Notes: generated by a model from the sequence alone, not told the origin. Positions 20,491 to 29,396 are shown, numbered from the stretch's first letter. The stretch is 64,000 nt of DNA from an uncultured Eubacteriales bacterium (GCA_934434925.1 CAKSAC010000010.1:1-64000); one strand, 5' to 3'. Numbers and translations: made by a program.

Positions 20491-22248
20491 ATGTTGCAAG
20501 AATTCAGAAATCTGCTGAATGATCGGTTCGGGATGTTTATTCATTACGGCATTTACAGTGCTTTTGAGGGCTTTTATCACGGAAAACCCGTCAACGCGCA
20601 TACCGGCCTCGGGGAATGGATTATGCGCAACGCCGAGATTCCGATTGCCGAATATGCAAAAACAGGGCGGGAGGAGTTTCGCCCTGCGCCCGGTTTTGCC
20701 GACCGGATTGCGGCCGCGGCCAAAGAAGCCGGCATGAAGTATATCGTGCTGACATCCAAGCACCATGACGGATTTTGCCTTTTCAAAAGCGATGTTTCCG
20801 ACTATAACAGCTATACATACACCGGCCGCGATCTCTGCCGGGAAATGGCGGATGCCTGCCGCCGGGTCGGGTTGAAGATCGGATTCTACTATTCGCATAC
20901 GCTGGATTGGTACGAAAAGGATGCCGGCGGCGTGATTTCTTCGGAGGGCGGTTACGAGGCACACAATAACAATTACTGGGATTTCCCCCGGCATAAGCCG
21001 GATTTTGAAAAGTACCTGCATGAAAAATGCTTCCCGCAGGTAGAAGAATTGCTGACCCGGTATGGCGATTTGTGCCTTATCTGGTTTGATTTCCCGCACG
21101 ATATTACCAAAGAGCAAAGCCATGAACTCCGTGCGCTGGTCAAAAGACTGCAACCGCACTGCCTGATCAATTATCGGATCGCGCACAGTGCTTACGATTA
21201 TGTCTCCCTGGGCGATAACGTTCTTCCGACCGCGCCGACAGGCATCCCGACCGAATGCCTGGTGACGATGAATAACACCTGGGGGTATCGCCGGGATGAC
21301 GCGAATTGGAAAACGCCGGAAAAACTGATCGGCGTTCTGGCGGGAACGCTGGCGTGCGACTCGACCCTGCTTCTGAACATCGGGCCGAAGAAGGACGGCT
21401 CCATGACCCCGGAGACCGAAAACATTCTTCATCGCATGGGGGAATGGACGAAACGAAACGCCCCGGCCGTCTACGGCGATATTACCGGAAATCCGTTCCC
21501 GTATATGTTTTCTTTCGGCCATGTCTCGCAAAAAGCGAATGACCTGTATCTGTATATCACGGCCGAAGGAGTCAACGAGGTGGTTTTGCCGGGGTTAAAG
21601 AGCTGTCCTGTAAGCGCAAAGGTTCTCGGCGGCGAAGACGCAGAATTCCGGCAGGAGGAAAACGGTCTGCGGGTCCTTTTGCCGAAGACCGGACTGCCAA
21701 TCCCCGTGTGTGTTCTGCATTTTGATATCGCGCCGGAGATTTCGCCCGTGATCGCGGAAGCGGACGGGCTGATTTCCCTCGGTATCTTCTGGGCGCAAAA
21801 GGAAAACGCCGTTAAGGGGGAAGAACCGCGTCGGCTGAAGTTTGATTGCGACCTGTTTTCCCCTGATTACGGAAAGACCGGTCTTGAGATTTCCAGGAGC
21901 GGCGCTGCGCATTTCTGGAAGGACGCAAACGATATACTGACCTGGGACTTTATCGTAACCGAAGCCGGAAACTATGAAGTCGAGTTAATTCATAATCCGA
22001 GCCAATATCTGACCGGCGCTTGTTTCCTTTCCCTCGGGAAACAGGAAAATCCGGTGGACTTCACGACGGAAAAATATCGGTTCTCGCTGAGCGGAGAGCA
22101 TGCCGAAAACCTTCGCGTGGCACGTCCCGCCGGAGAATTCGTCATTTCCGCGCCCGGCAGGTATCGCGTGTTTCTTCGCAGGAGCGGCGATACTTCCGCC
22201 GATCTCCCCGTCACCGAGGTTCGTCTGCGCCGCAAAAGCGATGGCTGA
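20491..22248 (+). CDS. Alpha-L-fucosidase, GH29
   Basis: A retaining exo-fucosidase that removes terminal L-fucose from glycans. GMFIHYGIYSAFEG, then YIVLTSKHHDGFCLF, then IGFYYSHTLDW are typical. LIWFDFP carries the probable nucleophile Asp (residue 200). TLLLNIGPKKDGSM closes the barrel, and a C-terminal beta-sandwich runs from about residue 330. There is no signal peptide, so it acts on imported oligosaccharides. ATG 20491 is preferred because GAGG lies 8 nt upstream; ATG 20485 would be only 2 nt away. It has its own promoter and is convergent with an AraC regulator that may control it. Confidence 0.92.
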   Translation: MLQEFRNLLNDRFGMFIHYGIYSAFEGFYHGKPVNAHTGLGEWIMRNAEIPIAEYAKTGREEFRPAPGFADRIAAAAKEAGMKYIVLTSKHHDGFCLFKSDVSDYNSYTYTGRDLCREMADACRRVGLKIGFYYSHTLDWYEKDAGGVISSEGGYEAHNNNYWDFPRHKPDFEKYLHEKCFPQVEELLTRYGDLCLIWFDFPHDITKEQSHELRALVKRLQPHCLINYRIAHSAYDYVSLGDNVLPTAPTGIPTECLVTMNNTWGYRRDDANWKTPEKLIGVLAGTLACDSTLLLNIGPKKDGSMTPETENILHRMGEWTKRNAPAVYGDITGNPFPYMFSFGHVSQKANDLYLYITAEGVNEVVLPGLKSCPVSAKVLGGEDAEFRQEENGLRVLLPKTGLPIPVCVLHFDIAPEISPVIAEADGLISLGIFWAQKENAVKGEEPRRLKFDCDLFSPDYGKTGLEISRSGAAHFWKDANDILTWDFIVTEAGNYEVELIHNPSQYLTGACFLSLGKQENPVDFTTEKYRFSLSGEHAENLRVARPAGEFVISAPGRYRVFLRRSGDTSADLPVTEVRLRRKSDG

Positions 22249-22305
22249 ACCATGAAAAAAGAATAGTTTTGTTTACATTTTTTCGCACAGGCGGGGGAAT
22301 GTATG

Positions 22306-22333
22306 AAAAAAGGCGGAGAATTCCGCCTTTTTT
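22306..22333. terminator. Bidirectional terminator
   Basis: AAAAAAGGCGG and CCGCCTTTTTT form a symmetric hairpin between the convergent fucosidase and AraC genes. Confidence 0.9.
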
Positions 22334-22344
22334 GCTGGGAATAT

Positions 22345-23202
22345 TTACTCTTTATGTTTTTGCTGCATGACGGCGGCCAGCCGGTCCGCAGAAGGCGAAG
22401 TGCCGAAACGTTTTTTATATTCCCTTGTGAAATACGAGGGGCTGTCAAATCCGCAGGCCGCACAGACGGCGCCGACCGGCATTCCGCGCGTCAGGAAAAG
22501 CGTGTGCGCGTAGAGAAAACGCAGATGATTGACGTACTGTAATACGCTCATGCCGGTCACCTGCCGGAAAATGTGCAAAAGGTGCGATTCACTGATATGG
22601 GAAGCCTGCGCGACTTGTTGAATCCGGATTTTTTCCGTGAAGTGCGAATGGATATACGTCAGCGCCGGAACCGCCAAATGCAGTCGGCGAAGATTCGGGA
22701 GGAGCGGAACATAGGCCGATGCGTCTCCCTGATAATGCTTACAGAGCCGAGCCAGCAGGCAAAGAAGCAACCCCTTGAAACGCGGGAGAAAAAACGGGTC
22801 GTCGGTTTCGGTATGGATTCGGTTGAGCTCACGGAAGATCCGCGCGGCTTCGGGATCGTTGATCAGAGGAATAAATCCGAGGGATGTGAAGTCGATTCCG
22901 CATTCGTCAAAAAAAGGCGGATAGACTTTAATAAAGAAAAAATCTGTGGCTTCAAGAGAGCCGACCGCGTGCAGGATATATGGATTGACGGCGATGATCT
23001 GCCCGGCGTGGGCGGTTTCGGTATGATCGCCGTACAGAAGGAACAATTCTCCGGAAACGACATAAAGGAGTTCCACCGCTTCATGCCAGTTGATATAGCT
23101 GAAGGGCGGTAACGCGTGCGGCCCGGTGTGTTGCCGGCGGAAGGAGGCGGCAAGGTGCGGCGAGAAGAACATATTGGATTCAAAAACCACTTTTTCGCTC
23201 AT
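22345..23202 (-). CDS. AraC-family transcriptional regulator
   Basis: The 285-residue protein has an N-terminal cupin-like sensing domain (HEAVELLYVVSGELFLLYGD, then AGQIIAVNPYILHAV). Its C-terminal DNA-binding domain has two helix-turn-helix motifs; the second is VGAVCAACGFDSPSYFTREYKKRFGTSP in outline. Such regulators commonly sense a sugar and activate nearby catabolic genes. The convergent GH29 fucosidase is a plausible target, but this is inferred from position only. CCGGAGG is placed 7 nt before ATG 23202. Confidence 0.9.
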   Translation of the reverse strand: MSEKVVFESNMFFSPHLAASFRRQHTGPHALPPFSYINWHEAVELLYVVSGELFLLYGDHTETAHAGQIIAVNPYILHAVGSLEATDFFFIKVYPPFFDECGIDFTSLGFIPLINDPEAARIFRELNRIHTETDDPFFLPRFKGLLLCLLARLCKHYQGDASAYVPLLPNLRRLHLAVPALTYIHSHFTEKIRIQQVAQASHISESHLLHIFRQVTGMSVLQYVNHLRFLYAHTLFLTRGMPVGAVCAACGFDSPSYFTREYKKRFGTSPSADRLAAVMQQKHKE

Positions 23203-23434
23203 AATATCCTCCGGAAAACAGGATTTTCGGAATTTTTGCCCTGACAGAGCTTACCGCCGGCGCGCAGATGAAGGTTTACCGTCGGTCGCTGATATGCGGG
23301 CGGTCGCGTCCTGCGGGTTTTTGTGCGGCGGCCGCGTCCTGCGGGGGTGCGAAGGGATGGTTCCGTCGTTTGCGTGTATTGCGGGCTTGCCGACTGCTGA
23401 CGGGGGCTGTTGCTATGGCAACAGCCCCCGGTAT
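23203..23434. other. Intergenic stretch with GC-rich repeats and a strong hairpin
   Basis: No gene is visible. CGCGTCCTGCGGG occurs twice (about 23307 and 23333). GGGGGCTGTTGC and GCAACAGCCCCC form a 12-bp hairpin at about 23404-23429 right behind the stop of the small membrane gene, but without a T-tract on either strand. Confidence 0.5.
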
Positions 23435-23812
23435 TCAACGGTTTTTGAACTCTTCTTCGCTGGCGTCGTCATCCAGCGGAATTTCTTTTTTCACCGGTTC
23501 CTCCGGCTCGTCCGCGTCGCGGTAGAGCTCGGCGTTCAGACTGCTTTCATTGAGGTCGAGCGGTTCATCTTCCTCTCCCTCGGGATAGAGGTCATCGTCC
23601 AGATAATCGCTGGGGTCGAAATCGTTCTTTTCCAGCTCTTCCTTTGCCTGGAAGAAGAGATAAGCGCCCGTCGCTCCTTCCATCGCCGAGACGGCGAGGC
23701 AGGCGGCGGCAATGCTTCTTTTCTTCACGCAGAGGATCAGAAAGAGGATGAAAAGCGTAAAAGACTGAACCAGCATGGCGATGGAAACCATCAATTTGGA
23801 TTTTTTCAGCAT
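23435..23812 (-). CDS. Small membrane protein with acidic tail
   Basis: I do not recognise a family. Of 125 residues, the first 60 hold two transmembrane helices (VSIAMLVQSFTLFILFLILCV and IAAACLAVSAMEGATGAYLF). The rest is strongly acidic (DYLDDDLYPEGEEDEPLDL and similar) and probably disordered in the cytoplasm. AAGGAG lies 8 nt before ATG 23812. It follows prfB by 54 bp in the same direction and is probably co-transcribed. Confidence 0.65.
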   Translation of the reverse strand: MLKKSKLMVSIAMLVQSFTLFILFLILCVKKRSIAAACLAVSAMEGATGAYLFFQAKEELEKNDFDPSDYLDDDLYPEGEEDEPLDLNESSLNAELYRDADEPEEPVKKEIPLDDDASEEEFKNR

Positions 23813-23866
23813 GGGAACTCCTTTCTTGTCGCGCCATCATGGTACGGCGCATGGCGTTTTTTGAAA

Positions 23867-24976
23867 TTATTTGGCGTTCTGTTTCAGATAGGCGTTGATG
23901 AACCCGTCGATCTCTCCGTCCATAACGGCACCGATGTTGGTTTCTTCATAGCCGGTGCGGGCATCTTTGGCCAGCGTATAAGGCATGAAAACGTAACTGC
24001 GGATCTGCGCGCCCCATTCAATATTGGTTTTGATTCCCTGAATATCTTCAATACGGTCGAGCTTTTCGCGCGCTTTGATTTCCATAAGGCGGGATTTCAG
24101 CATTTTGAGAGCGGTTTCCTTGTTCTGGAGCTGACTGCGCTCGGTCTGACAGCCGACAACGATCCCGGTCGGAATATGGACAATCCGGATAGCCGAATCG
24201 GTTTTATTGATATGCTGGCCGCCGGCGCCGCTGGAACGGTGCGCCGTGATTTCAAGATCTTCGTCCCGCAGTTCGATGGTGTTATCATCATCGTTGAATT
24301 CAGGCATGACTTCTACCGAGGCAAAAGAGGTGTGTCGCCGCCCCGAAGAGTCAAAGGGAGAAACGCGCACCAGACGATGAACGCCGTTTTCGCTTTTCAG
24401 ATAACCGTAAGCGTTTTCGCCTTCAATCGAAACGGTTGCGCTTTTCAGTCCGGCTTCGTCTCCGTCCAGCCAGTCCAGCAATTTGACGGTGTAGCCGTGT
24501 TTTTCCCCCCAGCGGGTGTACATCCGGTAGAGCATCAGCGCCCAGTCCTGCGCTTCGGTTCCGCCGGCTCCCGGATGGAAAGAAAGAATGGCATTGTTGC
24601 GATCATATTCTCCGGTCAGCAGAGTTTCAAGCCGCATCCGTTCGCTTTCCGTTTCAATAAAGGCCAGTTCACGCGTGACTTCGTCCACGGACCCCTCATC
24701 TTCTTCCTCAATGGCCATTTCCGCCAGGGTCAGCGCGTCATCCAAAGAGGACGAAAGTTTATCGTAGGCTTCGCATTTATCTTTCATCTGCTTGATGTTT
24801 TGCAGGACTTTGCTGCTTTTGTCGGCATCGTTCCAGAAGTTATCCGCCAGCGTGCTGGCTTCCAGCTCGGCGATTTTTTCTTTCATGTCGTCATAGCGGA
24901 TGGCCGCGCGCAGATCGCGGACCGTACCGGAAATATCGTTCAGGCGACGTTTTGCCTCTTCTAAGGCTATAATCAA
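23867..24976 (-). CDS. prfB: Peptide chain release factor 2
   Basis: RF2 terminates translation at UGA and UAA. The stop-codon recognition tripeptide SPF is in VRVSPFDSSGRRHTS, and the catalytic GGQ is in SSGAGGQHINKTDS. The open frame runs from upstream with no internal UGA, so the programmed frameshift that controls many prfB genes is absent. The start is judged to be TTG at 24976, because GGAGG lies 8 nt before it and the protein then aligns with other RF2 N-termini. ATG codons at 25000 and 25024 have no good binding site. Confidence 0.9.
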   Translation of the reverse strand: MIIALEEAKRRLNDISGTVRDLRAAIRYDDMKEKIAELEASTLADNFWNDADKSSKVLQNIKQMKDKCEAYDKLSSSLDDALTLAEMAIEEEDEGSVDEVTRELAFIETESERMRLETLLTGEYDRNNAILSFHPGAGGTEAQDWALMLYRMYTRWGEKHGYTVKLLDWLDGDEAGLKSATVSIEGENAYGYLKSENGVHRLVRVSPFDSSGRRHTSFASVEVMPEFNDDDNTIELRDEDLEITAHRSSGAGGQHINKTDSAIRIVHIPTGIVVGCQTERSQLQNKETALKMLKSRLMEIKAREKLDRIEDIQGIKTNIEWGAQIRSYVFMPYTLAKDARTGYEETNIGAVMDGEIDGFINAYLKQNAK

Positions 24977-25039
24977 AAGATTTTCCTCCGTTCGGGTCAT
25001 GTTTTTATCCGGTTTCCCGGGCATGCTGTATCAACATAT

Positions 25040-25069
25040 AGTATACCACAGTCTCCCGGGACTTGTAAA
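25040..25069 (-). promoter_or_regulatory. Promoter of prfB
   Basis: On the minus strand: TTTACA, 18 nt, TATACT. Transcription would start only about 10 nt before the ATG at 25024, which supports the later TTG start. Confidence 0.7.
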
Positions 25070-25213
25070 GACCGGTGAAAAATATTTTTCAATACAAAGA
25101 AAACAACCTGTCCGCGAAGATTCCAAAGCAGTGTGCGGCGCAAAAGCGGGAAAGGCCGGGGCGGGAAAAAAGAAAAGACGGGGCGCTTTTGCCGGAAAAC
25201 GCGGGAAGCGGGC

Positions 25214-25909
25214 TTATCTGTTACCGTCGTTTCGACCGTTTTCCTTCGGATAACACAGGCGCATGCAGATTGCGTAAGCCAGCAGATAGTGCGCCAGCGC
25301 GCCGAGAAAGATCAGAAGAAAATCCATGACGATAGCCAGCTTTTCTCCGGCGCTCACCATGCCGAACACGCTGTTTACAAATTCCACCGTATCGATGATT
25401 TGAAAAACCAATTTGTAAAGAAGAGAAAGACCGGCTGTGAAGAGAAGCGACCGGGGGAGCGGAGCGGAAAAGTCAAACAGCCCGGCGGGGCGTTTCCGGC
25501 TTTTGGAGAAAAAGAGCAGATAGGAACCGGAAAAAAGGATGGTGAGCGGCAGGAGCGTGGATTCCAGCGCCGCGGTGAATGTCTGCAGAATCTCCACCCA
25601 TACGAACGGCTCTTCTGTAATCAGATTTTTCAAGAAGAGCGAAAGAAGCCCGCCGGAAAAATCAGCCAGGGCGGCGACGGCAAGCAATAGGAACGAGGAA
25701 CCGAGCCCGCGGCGTTGCAGAAGCGCAAACGCGATGCCGAGAATATACGCGAGATAGAGCAGGGAAATGAAACGGATGATCTTCAGCAACGGATAGGCGA
25801 TCGGGCTGGATGACTGTGCGAGCAGATAGACCAGCGCCGTACCAAGAGCGATCAACAGTTGTATCAGGAAGGCGGAGAGGCAGATCCGCAGATATTCTTT
25901 CTTTTCCAT
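25214..25909 (-). CDS. Polytopic membrane protein of unknown function
   Basis: The 231-residue protein has about six hydrophobic segments (for example LSAFLIQLLIALGTALVYLL, LLYLAYILGIAFALLQ, LLLAVAALADFSGGLLSLFL, LPLTILFSGSYLLFF, and a C-terminal pair). It ends in a short hydrophilic tail. No catalytic or transport motif was recognised. ATG 25909 (MEKKEYLRIC) is chosen because AAAGGATTT lies upstream; an in-frame ATG 20 codons earlier has no binding site. It is divergent from the M14 peptidase gene. Confidence 0.65.
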   Translation of the reverse strand: MEKKEYLRICLSAFLIQLLIALGTALVYLLAQSSSPIAYPLLKIIRFISLLYLAYILGIAFALLQRRGLGSSFLLLAVAALADFSGGLLSLFLKNLITEEPFVWVEILQTFTAALESTLLPLTILFSGSYLLFFSKSRKRPAGLFDFSAPLPRSLLFTAGLSLLYKLVFQIIDTVEFVNSVFGMVSAGEKLAIVMDFLLIFLGALAHYLLAYAICMRLCYPKENGRNDGNR

Positions 25910-26042
25910 CGGAAATCCTTTCAGAAAATAATGCACTGTTATCCTATCATTTTTCCTCGGAAATGTCAATCTTTTTCCGAAAAGTCATTTCCGGTTCTCC
26001 GGGCGCATAAAATGAGGAAGAAAGATACAGGAGGAGAATGCC

Positions 26043-26945
26043 ATGATTACAGACTGGAGTCCGGACCCCCTTACCCCTGCCCGTGCCGGAACGCTTTGCC
26101 GGCGGCTTGCCGAGGCCTATCCCTTTCTTTCCTACCGTTGCCTCGGTCATTCTCTCCTCGGCAGAGAGATTCCGCTCATGCTTCTCGGGCGCGGAAAAAG
26201 CAAAGTGTTGTATGTCGGCGCGCATCACGGCAGCGAATGGCTGACCGCCGGACTGCTTTTGCGTTTTGCAGAGGAACTTTGCATAGCCGTATCGGGTGCG
26301 CAGAAGATTTTCGGGATACATATTCCGTATCTGCTTGAAAATCGGATGCTCTGTATTGTTCCGATGCTGAACCCGGACGGGGTGGCGATTGCGCAGGGGG
26401 AGATTGCGGAAGGAGATCTATTGGCCGAACGCCGGTTGCATATGAACCCTTCGGGAGATTTTACCCATTGGCAGGCCAACGCGCGCGGCGTGGACCTCAA
26501 TCATAATTATGACGCGGGTTTTGCGGCGTATAAAAAGATCGAGGCGGAAAGCGGGATTACCGGAGGCGCGCCGACCCGTTACAGCGGAGAATATCCCGAG
26601 TCGGAGCCGGAAACGGCGGCTCTTTGCGGATTCATCCGTACGGCCGCTCCGCGTCTTTTACTGACGCTCCATACGCAGGGAGAGGAGATTTATTACGCCG
26701 CCCCCGCCCGCGTACCGGGGAGCCGCCCGATTGCCATGCGGCTTGCCGCACTTTCGGGGTACAGGGTTGCGGAGGCAGACGGAGCGGCCGCTTACGGCGG
26801 GCTGAGCGACTGGGCAGCCGCCTCGCTCGGTATTCCTTCTTTTACCCTGGAATGCGGCCGCGGGGAAAATCCTCTCCCCGGGAGCGATATGCCCCTGATT
26901 TACGCGGAACTCCGGCGGCTCTTCTTTGAAAGCGCCACCATGTAA
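26043..26945 (+). CDS. M14-family zinc metallocarboxypeptidase
   Basis: A zinc carboxypeptidase of the M14 family, the group that includes gamma-D-glutamyl-diaminopimelate peptidases of spore-formers. Zinc ligands H62 and E65 lie in GAHHGSEW, the third, H210, in LLLTLHTQGE, and the catalytic base E270 in FTLECGRGE. DLNHNYD at 151-157 is the usual substrate-binding loop. There is no signal peptide, so a cytoplasmic role in recycling or forespore peptidoglycan is likely. AGGAGG precedes ATG 26043. A peptidoglycan substrate is inferred from family only. Confidence 0.85.
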   Translation: MITDWSPDPLTPARAGTLCRRLAEAYPFLSYRCLGHSLLGREIPLMLLGRGKSKVLYVGAHHGSEWLTAGLLLRFAEELCIAVSGAQKIFGIHIPYLLENRMLCIVPMLNPDGVAIAQGEIAEGDLLAERRLHMNPSGDFTHWQANARGVDLNHNYDAGFAAYKKIEAESGITGGAPTRYSGEYPESEPETAALCGFIRTAAPRLLLTLHTQGEEIYYAAPARVPGSRPIAMRLAALSGYRVAEADGAAAYGGLSDWAAASLGIPSFTLECGRGENPLPGSDMPLIYAELRRLFFESATM

Positions 26946-26957
26946 AAATCATCATGT

Positions 26958-27003
26958 ATACCGCGCCGGAAAGGCGCAAACGAATACCGCGCCGGAAAGG
27001 CGC
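26958..27003 (+). repeat. Two identical 20-bp hairpin repeats
   Basis: ATACCGCGCCGGAAAGGCGC occurs at 26958-26977 and 26984-27003. Each copy contains the hairpin GCGCC-GGAAA-GGCGC. They sit between the peptidase stop codon and the ribosome binding site of the next gene. Confidence 0.8.
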
Positions 27004-27021
27004 CGACGACAGGAGGGAGTT

Positions 27022-27306
27022 ATGCCATCTTGCAACAGTGAAGACTTCCGGGATAAAGAAGTCATATGCGTCAGCGACGGTCGCCGTCTCGGGTACATAT
27101 GCGAGATAGAGTTTGATGTCTGCGACGGGCGGATCACCGCCATCGTGGTACGCGGAGAGGGCGGGGTCCTCGGTCTCGGAAAAGGAGAAGAGATTGTGAT
27201 TCCGTGGGATAAAATACAGAAGATCGGCGAAGATATCATTCTGGTAGACGGCATCGCCTGTCTACCCACTTCCTGCGGGCGCGGGCGGCGAAAAGGAAAA
27301 GTATAG
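27022..27306 (+). CDS. YlmC/YmxH-family PRC-barrel sporulation protein
   Basis: The 94-residue protein matches the PRC-barrel family annotated as YlmC/YmxH sporulation proteins. It shows DFRDKEVICVSDGRRLGYI, then EFDVCDGRITAIVV, then IVIPWDKIQKIGEDIILVD. A CGRGRRKGKV tail follows. AGGAGGG lies 5 nt before ATG 27022. It follows the M14 peptidase in the same direction and may share its transcript. Its last codons lie in a 44-bp tandem repeat, so the C-terminal Arg/Gly tail may be a recent addition. Confidence 0.8.
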   Translation: MPSCNSEDFRDKEVICVSDGRRLGYICEIEFDVCDGRITAIVVRGEGGVLGLGKGEEIVIPWDKIQKIGEDIILVDGIACLPTSCGRGRRKGKV

Positions 27307-27365
27307 GCCGGGGAAAGGGAAGGCGCGGGCGGCGAAAAGGAAAAATATAGGCCGGGGAAAGGGGA
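27278..27365 (+). repeat. 44-bp tandem repeat, two copies
   Basis: The unit starts GGCGCGGGCGGCGAAAAGG at 27278 and again at 27322. It includes the last codons and stop of the YlmC-like gene. The internal part differs by one base (AAAAGTATAG against AAAAATATAG). Confidence 0.85.
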
Positions 27366-27431
27366 GAGGGCGAGCCTTTTTCCGTGCCGCGCGCAAGAAT
27401 GTAAACTTTTTGTAAATTGTGAAAAAAGACC

Positions 27432-27461
27432 TTGCACGCGGGTAGACAAAGATGATATTAT
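27432..27461 (+). promoter_or_regulatory. Promoter of rpsB-tsf
   Basis: TTGCAC, 18 nt, TATTAT, about 115 nt before the rpsB start. Confidence 0.7.
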
Positions 27462-27496
27462 AGCAAAGGTCGCTTTCGGGCGATACAAAATTCTCA

Positions 27497-27553
27497 CACA
27501 GACGGGTGCATCGCCGGTGCTTGATATAAGTCGCGATGCAAAGGCCCTCTGTG
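27497..27553 (+). ncRNA. Structured rpsB leader (candidate S2-binding regulatory RNA)
   Basis: CACAGA (27497) pairs with TCTGTG (27548). Inside it TGCATCGC (27507) pairs exactly with GCGATGCA (27533) around an 18-nt loop. The position between the rpsB promoter and start fits an autoregulatory ribosomal-protein leader. The assignment to a named family is not certain. Confidence 0.5.
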
Positions 27554-27579
27554 GCGGAAAAACCGAAGGAGGAACAGCA

Positions 27580-28353
27580 ATGTTCGTAATTTCCATCAAG
27601 CAGTTGCTTGAGGCCGGCGTTCATTTCGGCCACCCCACCAAAAAGTGGAACCCGAAGATGGCGGAGTATATCTTCACCATGCGGAACGGGATTCACATTA
27701 TCGACCTTCAGAAGACCGTCAAAAAGTTTGAAGAAGCGTATGCTTTCATCAAGCAGGTCTCCGAAGAAGGCGGTTCCGTTCTTTTTGTCGGCACCAAAAA
27801 GCAGGCCGCCGACAGCATTAAAGAAGACGCGCAGAAGTGCGGCATGTACTATGTGAACGTCCGTTGGCCCGGCGGTATGCTGACCAACTTCAAGACGATC
27901 CGTAAGAGCATCAATCGTTTGAAAGAACTGGAAAAAATGCAGGAAGACGGCACCTTCAATCTGCTCCCGAAGAAGGAAGCGGCTCAGAAGATGAAAGAGA
28001 TCGAAGACCTCGAAAAGAACTACGGCGGTATCAAGGAAATGGACACGCTTCCTTCCGCGATTTTTGTGGTCGATACCCGCAAAGAACACATTGCCGTGAC
28101 CGAAGCCAAGAAGCTCGGCATTCCGGTTGTTGCCATTGTGGATACCAACTGCGATCCCGATGATGCCGATTATATCATTCCCGGTAACGATGACGCAATC
28201 CGCGCCATCAAACTCATCGGCTCTACGCTGGCTGATGCGGTGATCGAAGGCCGCGGCGGAGAACAGCTCACCGATGTTCCCGCTGAGGAAGCCGCTCCCG
28301 CCGAAGAAACCGTTCCCGCTGAAGAAGCCGCTCCCGCCGCAGACGGCGAATAA
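27580..28353 (+). CDS. rpsB: 30S ribosomal protein S2
   Basis: A small-subunit protein. [20 protein letters not shown], then IDLQKTV, then [13 protein letters not shown], then [14 protein letters not shown] are diagnostic. After residue 230 comes an acidic Ala/Glu/Pro-rich tail ([19 protein letters not shown]), common in S2 of Clostridia. ATG 27580 follows GGAGGA. It is the first gene of the rpsB-tsf pair and has a structured leader. Confidence 0.97.
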   Translation: MFVISIKQLLEAGVHFGHPTKKWNPKMAEYIFTMRNGIHIIDLQKTVKKFEEAYAFIKQVSEEGGSVLFVGTKKQAADSIKEDAQKCGMYYVNVRWPGGMLTNFKTIRKSINRLKELEKMQEDGTFNLLPKKEAAQKMKEIEDLEKNYGGIKEMDTLPSAIFVVDTRKEHIAVTEAKKLGIPVVAIVDTNCDPDDADYIIPGNDDAIRAIKLIGSTLADAVIEGRGGEQLTDVPAEEAAPAEETVPAEEAAPAADGE

Positions 28354-28373
28354 GTATACGGAGGATCAATCAT

Positions 28374-29294
28374 ATGGCATTTACCGCAAAAGACGTAGCA
28401 GAACTCCGCCGCCAGACCGGCTGCGGGATGATGGATTGCAAGCGCGCTCTGACCGAGGCTGACGGCAACATGGAAGAAGCCATCAAGGTCCTTCGAGAAA
28501 AGGGGATGGCCGCTACCGCGAAAAAGGCAAGCCGTATCGCCGCGGAGGGGATTGTTGATATTCTGACCGTCGGCGACGTTACCGCGATGATCGAGGTCAA
28601 CTCGGAGACGGATTTCGTGGCCAAAAACGAGAGCTTCCGCGCTTTTGTCCGGAGCATTCTTGAAACAATCATTGCCACCCGTCCCGCTACGGTGGACGAG
28701 CTGATGGGCAAGACGATGGCAGACGGGCAGACCGTCGAGGCCGCTCTTCAGGAAAAGACCTTTACCATCGGTGAAAAACTGAGTCTCCGCCGGTTCGTGG
28801 TTGTGGAAGGCGTTGTCAGCACCTATATTCACGGCGGCGGCGTTACCGGTGTTATCATCTGCTTTGATGCTGATGATGCCGCCGTTTCCAACCCCGGTTT
28901 TGCCGAATTCGCAAAGAATATCGCTTTGCAGGCTGCGGCACTGCCCAGCCAGTATGTGGACCGTGCTTCTGTTCCGGAATCCGTTCTCGCTGAGGAAAAG
29001 GATATTCTCACGAAGCAAATGGAGCAGGATCCGAAGTTTGCCGGAAAGCCCGCCAAGGTTCTTGAAGGCATTATCAACGGCAAGCTCGGCAAGTTCTATG
29101 AAAACAACTGCCTCACCGAGCAGCCCTACGTCAAGGACGACTCGCTGACTGTCGGCAAGTATATTGCCGCGGCCGCCCGTGAATTCGGCGGTGCTATCAA
29201 AGTCACAAACTTCTACCGTTATGATAAGGGCGAAGGAATCCAGAAACGGGAAGACGACTTTGCGGATGAAGTTTCCAAGATGATCCAGCAATAA
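28374..29294 (+). CDS. tsf: Elongation factor Ts
   Basis: The guanine-nucleotide exchange factor for EF-Tu. The N-terminal VAELRRQTGCGMMDCKRALTE and the core VNSETDFVAKNE are the two family signatures. The length of 306 residues is normal. GGAGG is 9 nt upstream of ATG 28374. It lies 20 bp after rpsB and ends at a strong terminator before pyrH. Confidence 0.97.
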   Translation: MAFTAKDVAELRRQTGCGMMDCKRALTEADGNMEEAIKVLREKGMAATAKKASRIAAEGIVDILTVGDVTAMIEVNSETDFVAKNESFRAFVRSILETIIATRPATVDELMGKTMADGQTVEAALQEKTFTIGEKLSLRRFVVVEGVVSTYIHGGGVTGVIICFDADDAAVSNPGFAEFAKNIALQAAALPSQYVDRASVPESVLAEEKDILTKQMEQDPKFAGKPAKVLEGIINGKLGKFYENNCLTEQPYVKDDSLTVGKYIAAAAREFGGAIKVTNFYRYDKGEGIQKREDDFADEVSKMIQQ

Positions 29295-29306
29295 GTTTTT
29301 TGGAAG

Positions 29307-29332
29307 AAAGACGGGTTTTTCCCGTCTTTTTT
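29307..29332 (+). terminator. Terminator after tsf
   Basis: AAAGACGGG and CCCGTCTTT around TTTTT, continuing in a T-tract. Confidence 0.9.
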
Positions 29333-29333
29333 C

Positions 29334-29362
29334 TTGCATTCATCCGACGGATATGCTACAAT
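29334..29362 (+). promoter_or_regulatory. Promoter of the pyrH-polC operon
   Basis: TTGCAT, 17 nt, TACAAT immediately after the tsf terminator. Confidence 0.8.
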
Positions 29363-29396
29363 GTATTAGAAAGAAAACATCAGTGAGGAAAAATGC

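Noticed and set aside
23126..24964. 612-codon plus-strand frame opposite prfB and the small membrane gene
   Set aside because: The minus strand holds an unmistakable RF2; the plus frame is a shadow with no homology.
24960..25000. Programmed frameshift site in prfB (GGAGG followed by CTTTTGA)
   Set aside because: The zero frame contains no UGA and continues straight into the RF2 sequence; the GGAGG is better read as the ribosome binding site for a TTG start.
25994..26028. Sigma-E-type promoter (GTCATTT, then CATAAAAT) before the M14 peptidase
   Set aside because: Two or more mismatches in short boxes; not strong enough without comparative data.
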